From: JBCCFX01 sp039029515
Lineage (GTDB): Bacteria > Planctomycetota > Phycisphaerae > Phycisphaerales > SM1A02
Assembly: GCA_039029515.1 (NCBI GenBank)
Contig: JBCCFX010000171.1
Span: 1-8,756, forward strand
DNA: 8,756 nucleotides
Reading direction: 5' to 3'
Position numbers and translations under genes: made by a program. Position 1 is the stretch's first letter. Every line of letters starts with the position of its first letter. Under the pieces are notes generated by a model, which saw only the letters and a program-made list of their open reading frames with translations, did not search any database and was not told the origin of the DNA. Positions 1 through 6,036 of the stretch are shown here, in pieces.

Positions 1-367
1 CGCGTGCATCGTTCAACGCATCCTTCTTGAACTGCTGACACGGCGCACATCGATTCGCTGTGGCAAATGCAATCACGAGACGGTTCTCGTCCTTGCCGGC
101 CTGAACGGCATCGTCGATTCGTGGCGCTTCAGCAAGCTGGGGTGGCAGTGCAATCGTCTGCCTGGCCATGATGAAGCCGGTCTGCGGATCGTATGCATGC
201 GGTACTGTGAGGCGGTTCATCCACGCCTGAATTGCCGGCGGTGGCGTTGCTTCAGTCGTCATCGTTGTGGCCTCGGTCGCTTCAAGTGTCGAACACGCCG
301 TCATGCCGGTGAGGATGACGACGCTCAGTGCTGTGCCCAGAAACCGATGTGCTTGTGCAGTGAACAT
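1..367 (-). CDS. Thioredoxin-like lipoprotein, partial (C-terminus beyond left edge)
   Basis: The first 122 residues are visible and the frame stays open to the left edge. Residues 8-24 form a short hydrophobic signal ending in GMTAC, so Cys25 is a likely lipid-modified cysteine (the -3 residue is Met, slightly off the consensus). A Thr/Ala/Pro-rich linker of about 20 residues follows. At 97-113 the run LVIAFATANRCAPCQQF has the beta-strand plus CxxC layout of a thioredoxin fold, with Cys107 and Cys110 as the redox pair and Arg in place of the usual Trp before the first Cys. The role is probably thiol-disulfide exchange or reduction at the outer face of a membrane; the partner is unknown. The frame is open further upstream, but the ATG at 367 is chosen because it places the signal peptide at the N-terminus. 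No good ribosome binding site is visible. It follows the YkgJ-like gene by 119 bp on the same strand. The family assignment is fairly secure, the substrate is not. Confidence 0.78.
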   Translation of the reverse strand, partial: MFTAQAHRFLGTALSVVILTGMTACSTLEATEATTMTTEATPPPAIQAWMNRLTVPHAYDPQTGFIMARQTIALPPQLAEAPRIDDAVQAGKDENRLVIAFATANRCAPCQQFKKDALNDAR

Positions 368-486
368 GCTGAAACCATTGGCGCGCTGATGGCATGTGTC
401 CACTGCTGCCGGCGAATTCACGATGTGTGACACCACGGTCGCGATAAATGGGTATGCATCGAGTCGTGCGTCGATACTTCCGGCAA

Positions 487-744
487 TCACGCGGTGACGG
501 GAATCCCGTGAATCGAAAGCAGGGCGGCGACATGCGGATGGGCGCGCACATAGCTCGGCTCGCGCGAGCAATCGAATTCGCGGCAGCCTTGTGGGCGCGT
601 CTCGTAGATTGTGCAGCGGCCGGCATCTGTGACGTGCGGGCAGCGCCCATCAATGAACGGCAGGATCGATCCGTCATCCAGCAGAACGCCGCGATGCCCG
701 GTGCAACACGTGCCTTCACACTCAACGCATGGCAGGTCTACCAT
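487..744 (-). CDS. YkgJ-family cysteine-cluster (putative Fe-S or zinc-binding) protein
   Basis: This 85-residue protein has the cysteine layout of the YkgJ/UPF0153 family (CxxCxxxCC near the N-terminus, then further Cys around an RP motif). The cysteines are C6, C9, C13, C14, C35, C44, C54 and C59, and the second half reads C-IYETRP-GC-EFDC, which is typical of the family. Members are thought to chelate iron, an Fe-S cluster or zinc, but their biochemical role is not established, so no reaction is assigned. It is a cytoplasmic protein with no signal or membrane segment. The length is at the short end for the family but the cysteine set looks complete, so I do not regard it as truncated. The ATG at 744 is only five residues before the first Cys and is the natural start; there is no clear Shine-Dalgarno site. 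It lies 152 bp after the EthD gene and 119 bp before the thioredoxin lipoprotein gene, both on the same strand. Confidence 0.85.
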   Translation of the reverse strand: MVDLPCVECEGTCCTGHRGVLLDDGSILPFIDGRCPHVTDAGRCTIYETRPQGCREFDCSREPSYVRAHPHVAALLSIHGIPVTA

Positions 745-896
745 AACAGCCGCGCAGACTGAGCGGCGTGCAGCTCTTGATGTGGTGAGACTTCAGGCGT
801 GCGTGTCCTTGGCGTGGCGATGGCAGAGTATAGGCCGCCGCACGACGAAGTGACCAGGTGGGAGAGCATTCTGCCGACGAGAAGCGAGTCATCGCT
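745..896. other. Intergenic spacer, no gene seen
   Basis: These 152 bp lie between the EthD and YkgJ-like genes. The frames that cross it are Arg/Ser/His-rich and match no family I know. Apart from the small hairpin at its right end and a 5-bp GCCGC/GCGGC pairing near position 750, I see nothing specific. A promoter for the YkgJ-like gene could lie here, but no convincing -10/-35 pair is visible. Confidence 0.5.
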
Positions 897-898
897 TC
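881..898 (-). terminator. Weak hairpin at the end of the EthD gene
   Basis: GAAGCG and CGCTTC form a perfect 6-bp stem with a 6-nt loop, overlapping the stop codon of the EthD gene (897-899). There is no T-run after it on the minus strand, so it is not a classical intrinsic terminator. It may act as a pause or mRNA 3'-end protector, or be chance. Confidence 0.22.
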
Positions 899-1292
899 AT
901 AGTTCCGTTTCTCGCACAATGAAGGCTGAGCAGTTCGCGTGATCCAGAAAGTTCGTCTCGTCGGCAAGCAGGGCTGCGGCGAGCGATTCGCCCTCAGGCG
1001 TGCTCATCGCGCTGATCATGTCTTCTTCCGATTCGAACCAGACCTCGGCCACGCCGTCGTACTCTTGAATCATGTCACGGGACGATCGGAACGCATCGTT
1101 GACGGGTGAAGTGATGGTGTGCGACTGGACATATCTGGTCGCGCGCATGGTGTCGACGTTCTTCATGAAGAACGGGCCATGACTGTTCAGCCAGTAGTCC
1201 TGAAATTGTTCTCGCGTCATGTCGGGATGGCGGCGAAGACACATCACAAGTTTGATCACGGTCTTGGTACTCCAGGCGAGCTTTGCATGCAT
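897..1292 (-). CDS. EthD domain-containing protein (dimeric alpha/beta-barrel fold)
   Basis: This 131-residue protein matches the EthD family. Residues 13-44 carry the characteristic start: a beta-strand VIKLVMCLRR, then REQFQDYW (27-34) and SHGP (38-41). RYVQ follows at 53-56, a second strand VAEVWFES at about 81-88, and DETNFLD near 111-117. EthD proteins are small dimeric ferredoxin-like barrels. The founding member sits with an ether-degrading P450 system, and other members include ring-modifying enzymes, but most have no known reaction, so I assign none. There is no P450 or catabolic gene next to it. It is cytoplasmic. The ATG at 1292 is supported by an AGGA ribosome binding site three bases upstream. 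It lies 25 bp after the stop of the exported pseudo-protease gene, so the two are probably cotranscribed. Confidence 0.87.
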   Translation of the reverse strand: MHAKLAWSTKTVIKLVMCLRRHPDMTREQFQDYWLNSHGPFFMKNVDTMRATRYVQSHTITSPVNDAFRSSRDMIQEYDGVAEVWFESEEDMISAMSTPEGESLAAALLADETNFLDHANCSAFIVRETEL

Positions 1293-1295
1293 GAA

Positions 1296-1299
1296 TCCT
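1296..1299 (-). promoter_or_regulatory. Ribosome binding site of the EthD gene
   Basis: On the minus strand AGGA stands three bases before the ATG at 1292. The spacing is short but it favours this start over the internal Met at residue 17. The site lies within the 25-bp gap to the upstream gene. Confidence 0.5.
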
Positions 1300-1317
1300 A
1301 TCGCAAGATGACGTGCA

Positions 1318-2574
1318 TCATGGATGGTTCACAGCATCGTCATTCGGCGGATTAATGGCTGAGCTATCTTCGGACGCGTCGTTAGCGGGTTCATTGTCGC
1401 TTGATAGCTCGAGTGGATCCAGGGTGACAGGATTCACGTTGTTGGCAAGATCGAGTGTTCGGTTGATGAGCTTCAGTTGGTCGTCAGGGTGCATGTCGAG
1501 TTGACGGAATGCAAGCTCAACCATGTAGGCACCACGGAGGACCCATGCTTGAGTGATTCGAAATGGTGCGTCTTCAAACTCACCGGTGAGTGTGACGAAC
1601 ACGCTTGCGTCAGACTCAATGGCAGTGAGTTCGGTCGCCTCAAGTGAGTCGATCGAAACGCCTTCATTGCGCAACATGGACTGGAATCTTAGAAGACGCT
1701 TTGAGAGCAACGTGGGAATCTCCTGGACGATTGGCGAATCGTCGTACTCGAAAATCCCGTACGAGGTCGATTCACCAAGCCGCTGCCGCCAATCCTCGTA
1801 TCCCGCGGACACGATTCGCTGCGTCGCCTTCTCGGCGGCATTTGCCTTTGCGTCCGGAAGGAGCATGTATGCGAAACCAAATTCTCTCTCGCCGCCAATG
1901 TTCACCGTAAGCGACCCGTCACCGGGAGTCGGGAGGTGTTGAGAAAGCTGATTGACAATTGCTTCGAGGCGGTCGTCCTCGACTGAATGAGGTTTGGCAT
2001 CCGCCATGCGCAGCGGCATGATTGGGAAAAGGGTGTCGCTGGAACTACTCCCTTCTGCCCGAAGGAGAACGCCGACAACTGAACCGCTGTCATTCTTGAT
2101 GACCGGCATGCCAGTAATCGAGTAGGCATCAACTGGTGCATTCAGTTTCAGGCCGATGCGACCAGTGGGATGATCATCGTCTGCAGGAATCGAAACTGCA
2201 TGCCCTTCAATCAGTGCGCCATCCATGGAGCGAGTCATGAGTTGATCGCCGACGTCGAGTGTGACCTCGGCAGAATATGCAAGTATCGGCGGATCGTCCT
2301 GAAGATCATGGAGCGGAATGCACAGGACATCGCTGATGCGAAGTGTGCCCGTCAGATCAAGGTGGATCTGCTTGTCATCGGGCGTATTAAGACGAACGGG
2401 CGCGTCCCCGTACGTTCTCTCAAGGGATGTAATTGACCAGGTTTGCCCGTTGTATTCCACCAGGCATGCGGGCGCTCTACTTAGGTCTGCTTTGAGTGCC
2501 GGATACTCAGCAAACGGTGTGGTACCGATAGTCGACATCGCGCATGCGGCGGACACAAGGAGTGTAATCAACAT
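1318..2574 (-). CDS. Exported protein with degenerate trypsin-like (S1/S1C) domain, probably not a protease
   Basis: This 418-residue protein begins with a very short hydrophobic signal (LITLLVSAA) followed by Cys11, so it may be a lipoprotein or a short-signal secreted protein; the signal lacks positive charges. Residues about 40-190 look like the second half of a trypsin-fold domain: SDVLCIPL at 81-88 (where active enzymes have the DVALL-type Asp), VGDQLMTRS at 108-116, and ITGMPV at 152-157 followed by GSVVGVLL. The GxSGxP nucleophile loop reads SITGMP, with Thr153 in the Ser position, and no catalytic His is visible near residue 50. Residues about 200-380 form a second domain I do not recognise, and the last 35 residues are Asp/Asn/Pro/Ser-rich and probably disordered. 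A binding or scaffold role in the envelope is inferred. A strong ribosome binding site fixes the start. It is followed 25 bp later by the EthD gene. Confidence 0.72.
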   Translation of the reverse strand: MLITLLVSAACAMSTIGTTPFAEYPALKADLSRAPACLVEYNGQTWSITSLERTYGDAPVRLNTPDDKQIHLDLTGTLRISDVLCIPLHDLQDDPPILAYSAEVTLDVGDQLMTRSMDGALIEGHAVSIPADDDHPTGRIGLKLNAPVDAYSITGMPVIKNDSGSVVGVLLRAEGSSSSDTLFPIMPLRMADAKPHSVEDDRLEAIVNQLSQHLPTPGDGSLTVNIGGEREFGFAYMLLPDAKANAAEKATQRIVSAGYEDWRQRLGESTSYGIFEYDDSPIVQEIPTLLSKRLLRFQSMLRNEGVSIDSLEATELTAIESDASVFVTLTGEFEDAPFRITQAWVLRGAYMVELAFRQLDMHPDDQLKLINRTLDLANNVNPVTLDPLELSSDNEPANDASEDSSAINPPNDDAVNHP

Positions 2575-2581
2575 GAATCAT

Positions 2582-2587
2582 TCCTCC
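2582..2587 (-). promoter_or_regulatory. Strong ribosome binding site of the exported pseudo-protease
   Basis: On the minus strand GGAGGA sits seven bases before the ATG at 2574. It is the best Shine-Dalgarno site in the window and fixes that start even though the resulting signal peptide is unusually short. Another ATG inside the spacer is in a different frame. Confidence 0.75.
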
Positions 2588-2660
2588 GGAAACGGGTGAG
2601 TGCTGTCGCATGGTACTCCATACGCGCGGTTGATATTAGTTGTGTGTGGGCACTCAGGAA

Positions 2661-2963
2661 TCAGAACGCCCGCTCAAAGCGTTCGCCGTCAAAGCGATGC
2701 ACGCCGTCTCCGCCGACCAGGAAGTCGCCATCACGTGTCGTAGCGAAGCTTGCGAATCTGCGCCCCTCGCATCGGACATTGAAAGTGGTCTCGTGGACTC
2801 CTCGGGACACAGAATGATGTTGGCGCACCATGGTGCCATCGCTCAGGCGAGTTCGTTCGCATGTGGTTCTCTGTTTTCTTCGGTACAAAATCCTTTCGTA
2901 TCGCACTTCCAGAAGGCATCGCTCGTGCGGTATTCTTTCCGTTATGACGGGGCTATCGACCAA
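2661..2963 (-). CDS. Possible small protein of unknown function
   Basis: This is a 100-residue open frame that I do not match to a family. The C-terminal half (about residues 40-100) reads like a real protein, with alternating polar and hydrophobic strands, for example FASFATTRDGDFLVGGDGVHRF, and GC-rich third codon positions like its neighbours. The first 40 residues are Arg-rich and less convincing. There is no signal peptide, membrane segment or Cys motif. It would be divergent from the M48 peptidase gene, and its ATG at 2963 lies 20 bp inside that gene, so one of the two starts is probably wrong. A later non-ATG start (GTG or TTG near residues 20-26) would remove the conflict. It ends 86 bp before the exported pseudo-protease gene on the same strand, so it could be the first gene of that unit. 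It could also be a chance frame. Confidence 0.42.
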   Translation of the reverse strand: MVDSPVITERIPHERCLLEVRYERILYRRKQRTTCERTRLSDGTMVRQHHSVSRGVHETTFNVRCEGRRFASFATTRDGDFLVGGDGVHRFDGERFERAF

Positions 2964-5067
2964 GGACGTTGTGGGTGCTTTTCCATCACCGATAGAGCCG
3001 GTCAGGCCATCGGCGGGCTATTTGCTCGGGCTTCTGGTGACCACGACGGTCGTCCTGGCGCTTCCGCTCGCCTATGTCGGGCTGGTTGGGCTCTTTGGCG
3101 TTGGTGCCAGCCTGTGGGCGATTCACGGGACGTTTCTCTTTGAGAACGGCACCGTCGGGCGCATTGTGATCTTCAAGACGATCCTCTACATCGCGCCGAT
3201 TATCGCTGGCGTCATTGTTGTGATCATCATGCTGAAGCCGATCTTTGCGCGGCCATCACGTCGCGTGAGCCCGTACTCAATTGAGCCGCAACAAGAACCA
3301 ATGCTCTTCCTGTTTGTTGAGCAGATCGCCGACGCTGTCGGTGCACCTCGCCCACGTCGGATTGAATTGACATGCGAACCCAACGCCGCCGCGTCCTTGG
3401 GGCGAAGCATATTCAGCGTGTTTGGCAACGATCTGACACTGGTGATCGGGATGCCGTTGATTCAGTGCCTGACGGCACGGCAGCTCGCGGGGATCATCGC
3501 ACATGAACTTGGCCACTTCACACAGGGCTTTGCGATGCGGTGTCACTACCTCGTAGGCGTCGTGCAACGCTGGTTTTATCGAGTCACGGAAGAGACGGAC
3601 ACTTGGGATGACCACATCGCAGAGATGCTCGATTCTGAAGTGGGCGTCATATTGATCATTGGCATCGTGTCGAAGCTCGCGGTCGTCCTGAGTCGCTTGA
3701 TACTGCGACTGTTCATGGTCATTGGTCATGCCGCGACGTGTTTTACGTTGCGGCGAATGGAGTTCAATGCAGATCTGGCAGAGATTCGGCTGGTCGGAAC
3801 AGAGTGCTTCGTAGAAACATGTGACCGTCTTGATGAAATCGGCGCGGCGTATCAATTCACACTTCAGGAACTCAAGCCAGGAATGCGGCTTCCGAATGAT
3901 CTGCCCGCATTGACGGAATCCCGACTCCTCGTGATGCCACCAGATTTGAAGGTGTACCTTGAAAAGCACCGTGCGGCGGAGCGTACCAAGCTGTTTGACA
4001 CGCATCCGCCGACACGGAAGCGAATTGAGTACGCACGGAAACAGAACGAGCCTGGCGTCGTAGCGCTGGAAGCGCCGGCGACAGGAATCGTCAACAGTCT
4101 TTCCACGCTGTGCCAGTGGACGACCATGCGACTGTATACCGAAGGCTTCGGATTGAATGTCAGGCTCGATGATCTTCTTCCCGTGGAACGCACCGTGCGA
4201 CAGCGACAGATGCAACGGACGGGCGACGACGCAACGAAGCGGTGGTTGTACCGCATCGACCGGCCGGAGTTGTTGCCACCCGCAGTGGTTCACAAGGACA
4301 TCGAACCTGATCGCGCCCGCGCGCTGCTTGAGCGCACTGCCTCCAACATGGACCGAAATCGTGAGCGACTGGATCAGGCGGCGGAATCGCTTCGACGGAA
4401 CGCGTCGAAGCAGGCAGATCTGGCCGCGGCAGACGCACTCGTGTTCCTCGACGTCAAAGTCCCGGTGGAACTCACGCATGGCGCGATGCCCGATTCGACC
4501 GTACTGAAGCGGACACGAGCTGCGAGCGAATCGGAGAGCGCACGCCAGCATAAACTCGTCGATGCATACTGTGCGTTGTTATGGCGTCGCATGGATGCCG
4601 CACGCGCGTTGCTGAAAACAAACGACGTGGCAGCATCGTTCAAAGACGTGAAAAGCGTCAGGCACGCCATCGATGATGAATGTAAGAGATTGGAATTGAT
4701 CAGCCGGGAGCGCAAACGACTATGTGGCATGGGGCATCGATTGAACATGATGCGCCATGTGACCGATCTCACGTCACCCAAGAACGCGAAAGCACTCGTG
4801 ATGGTGAAGGAAGTGGCCGAATCACTCCGAATCGATCTTGAGGCATTGACCGCAAACGGCCTTGTGAAGCAGGTGCCCCTCGGTGGCAATCCGTTCGAGG
4901 TATTCCAGGAATCGGAAGACGCCATCGGGCGTGCCATGAAGATCGCTCGGAAATCGATCGGCCGTTTGAGTCTGCTCTCGGATAAGGTGGCGCGGGCATG
5001 CGGCGTTGACCCGGGCGCTCGCCCGGAATCGACTGAAGATGTCGAGACTTCTGAAGCAGCGATCTGA
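2944..5067 (+). CDS. Membrane-bound M48-family zinc metallopeptidase with long helical C-terminal extension
   Basis: With the start at 2944 the protein has 707 residues. Two hydrophobic segments come first (about 27-58 and 74-98), then the catalytic region: HELGH at 187-191, giving two zinc-binding His and the catalytic Glu, and Glu273 in EFNAD as the likely third zinc ligand. A hydrophobic stretch at about 233-266 lies between them. This matches the layout of HtpX/Ste24-type M48 peptidases, which cleave membrane or misfolded proteins. The segment DTHPPTRKRIEY, near residue 357, is a typical end of the M48 domain. The remaining roughly 340 residues are charged and largely helical, unusual for an HtpX-type enzyme and of unknown role. 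The frame is open upstream to an ATG at 2830, but those 38 extra residues are Arg-rich and unlike the protein, so 2944 is preferred; no ribosome binding site is seen. The zinc-ribbon gene follows on the same strand after 280 bp. Confidence 0.88.
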   Translation: MTGLSTKDVVGAFPSPIEPVRPSAGYLLGLLVTTTVVLALPLAYVGLVGLFGVGASLWAIHGTFLFENGTVGRIVIFKTILYIAPIIAGVIVVIIMLKPIFARPSRRVSPYSIEPQQEPMLFLFVEQIADAVGAPRPRRIELTCEPNAAASLGRSIFSVFGNDLTLVIGMPLIQCLTARQLAGIIAHELGHFTQGFAMRCHYLVGVVQRWFYRVTEETDTWDDHIAEMLDSEVGVILIIGIVSKLAVVLSRLILRLFMVIGHAATCFTLRRMEFNADLAEIRLVGTECFVETCDRLDEIGAAYQFTLQELKPGMRLPNDLPALTESRLLVMPPDLKVYLEKHRAAERTKLFDTHPPTRKRIEYARKQNEPGVVALEAPATGIVNSLSTLCQWTTMRLYTEGFGLNVRLDDLLPVERTVRQRQMQRTGDDATKRWLYRIDRPELLPPAVVHKDIEPDRARALLERTASNMDRNRERLDQAAESLRRNASKQADLAAADALVFLDVKVPVELTHGAMPDSTVLKRTRAASESESARQHKLVDAYCALLWRRMDAARALLKTNDVAASFKDVKSVRHAIDDECKRLELISRERKRLCGMGHRLNMMRHVTDLTSPKNAKALVMVKEVAESLRIDLEALTANGLVKQVPLGGNPFEVFQESEDAIGRAMKIARKSIGRLSLLSDKVARACGVDPGARPESTEDVETSEAAI

Positions 5068-5347
5068 ATCCATGGAGAATGCATACGTTCCTCGTGGGCT
5101 CAGGTCGGATCAGACTCAAACAACGCATCATGTGGAATGAGCTGTCATCGGTCTGATCGTGTGAGGCCATCGCTGCTCACGGATGACGGACTCGCACGCT
5201 CGGCAATGTCGCCATTCCGGTCTTCGGGATCGCCGAATTCGGAATCATGTGCTGTTTCTTTACGTCACCTCTCGCCGCCTCAGAATTGCCACTTGTCTCC
5301 GTGTCCATCGTTTGCACCGGCGTCACTTGATTCGTACGGTGAAAGTG
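5068..5347. other. Intergenic spacer with small inverted repeats
   Basis: These 280 bp separate the M48 gene from the zinc-ribbon gene. The frames through it are Arg/His/Ser-rich and not convincing, although the zinc-ribbon frame stays open back to 5183. It holds an 8-bp inverted repeat GATCAGAC/GTCTGATC (5108-5115 and 5151-5158, 35-nt loop), and a 6-bp pair ATTCCG/CGGAAT (5214-5219 and 5240-5245) that partly overlaps a 10-bp palindrome CCGAATTCGG at 5233-5242. Neither repeat is followed by a T-run. A promoter for the downstream pair could lie here, but I see no clear consensus. Confidence 0.45.
5338..5342 (+). promoter_or_regulatory. Ribosome binding site that favours the ATG at 5348
   Basis: GGTGA lies five bases before the ATG at 5348. 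It is a moderate Shine-Dalgarno match and is the reason for choosing this start over the GTG at 5339, which overlaps it, and over the much earlier ATG at 5183. Confidence 0.45.
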
Positions 5348-5986
5348 ATGTGCACGTCCAACGACAAGACACGCCGGAGCGGGCGCACGCAGGATGCACG
5401 GGGGCGAACCGTCACATTGCTCGATCCGGTGCCGCTCTACGTCTTCGGGCGCCATGATGTCATTGACAAGGCATCGCTCGAATCGGTCATGATTACCATT
5501 GACCCGAAGATTGCGGCGACCGGTTCGATACGATCTCGACGTCGGATTGGCATCATCATTGCATCTGTCGTCGTGCTGGTCGCCGTGATTGGTCTGGGAG
5601 CGATCATCGCGTCGGGTGACAAGACAGCGCTTCGCACGCTCACGATGCCACACATGTTCCTGCCATTGATTTGCGGTGTGGTCATTCCCTTCATCATTAT
5701 TCGAGCTGAACGCATGAGGACACTGGCTCGCGTGATGCTCAGCCATCGCCTTTGCCCGCATTGTGGCTACGACTTGCGTGATCGTGAGGTGGAAGATGAT
5801 GGTGCCACGGTCTGTTCTGAGTGCGGCAGTGCATGGAACCTTGCGGACGTTGAAGAGAGTCAGCCTGCGACACTGTCCACGGACGATCGTGCAAGCAATC
5901 GCAGATTCAAGGTACTGCTTGTCATCGGGGTGACCCTGTTGGGCGTGCTGCTGATCAGCTTCTTGGTATATGAGTTCACGAACTGA
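5348..5986 (+). CDS. Membrane protein with CPHCGYDL zinc ribbon
   Basis: From the ATG at 5348 the protein has 212 residues. There are three predicted membrane helices, at about 68-88, 103-119 and 188-208. Between the second and third is a soluble loop with a zinc ribbon: Cys126-Cys129 (CPHCGYDL) and Cys146-Cys149 (CSECG), 16 residues apart, followed by AWNL. Four cysteines in two CxxC knuckles should bind one zinc ion. Short membrane proteins with this CxxCGYDL motif are, to my knowledge, common in planctomycetes, and their function is unknown. The N-terminal 60 residues are polar and Arg-rich just before the first helix. The frame continues upstream to 5183, but those 55 residues are Arg/His-rich and lack protein-like character. 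A long frame on the opposite strand (5177-5989) is a shadow, since it has no recognisable motif. The SDR-fold gene begins 50 bp downstream and is probably in the same transcript. Confidence 0.78.
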   Translation: MCTSNDKTRRSGRTQDARGRTVTLLDPVPLYVFGRHDVIDKASLESVMITIDPKIAATGSIRSRRRIGIIIASVVVLVAVIGLGAIIASGDKTALRTLTMPHMFLPLICGVVIPFIIIRAERMRTLARVMLSHRLCPHCGYDLRDREVEDDGATVCSECGSAWNLADVEESQPATLSTDDRASNRRFKVLLVIGVTLLGVLLISFLVYEFTN

Positions 5987-6026
5987 CAATGTGGTCGTTA
6001 TGACGACTGTTTGGAACGGGATGCAG

Positions 6027-6031
6027 AAGGA
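6027..6031 (+). promoter_or_regulatory. Ribosome binding site of the SDR gene
   Basis: AAGGA stands five bases before the ATG at 6037, a good Shine-Dalgarno match that confirms the start. It lies in the 50-bp gap after the zinc-ribbon gene. Confidence 0.6.
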
Positions 6032-6036
6032 AGACT

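Noticed and set aside
282..725. 147-residue minus-strand frame across the YkgJ-like gene and the lipoprotein start
   Set aside because: It overlaps two genes with clear motifs in another frame and has no motif of its own.
2633..2638. TAATAT on the minus strand as a -10 box for the exported pseudo-protease gene
   Set aside because: The hexamer is good and about 60 bp from the start codon, but the sequence 17 bp upstream (ATTCCT) is a poor -35, so it is not listed as a promoter.
2830..2943. Upstream extension of the M48 protein to an ATG at 2830
   Set aside because: The 38 added residues are Arg/Ser-rich, precede a natural N-terminus, and would overlap the possible divergent small gene almost completely.
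3277..4551. 424-residue open frame on the minus strand inside the M48 gene
   Set aside because: It is antisense to the clearly coding M48 gene (HELGH, EFNAD), rich in Arg, His, Cys and Gln, with no recognisable motif. Its length is explained by the high GC content of the coding strand.
5108..5158. 8-bp inverted repeat GATCAGAC/GTCTGATC as a terminator of the M48 gene
   Set aside because: The loop is 35 nt, the stem is AT/GC mixed and there is no T-run, so it is recorded only as a repeat within the spacer.
5183..5347. Upstream extension of the zinc-ribbon protein to an ATG at 5183
   Set aside because: The added 55 residues are Arg/His/Cys-rich and not protein-like, and a GGTGA site precedes the later ATG.
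5177..5989. 270-residue open frame on the minus strand, almost exactly opposite the zinc-ribbon gene
   Set aside because: The plus strand has three clean membrane helices and paired CxxC knuckles, whereas this frame is His/Arg/Gln-rich with no family signature. It is a shadow despite the near-identical length.
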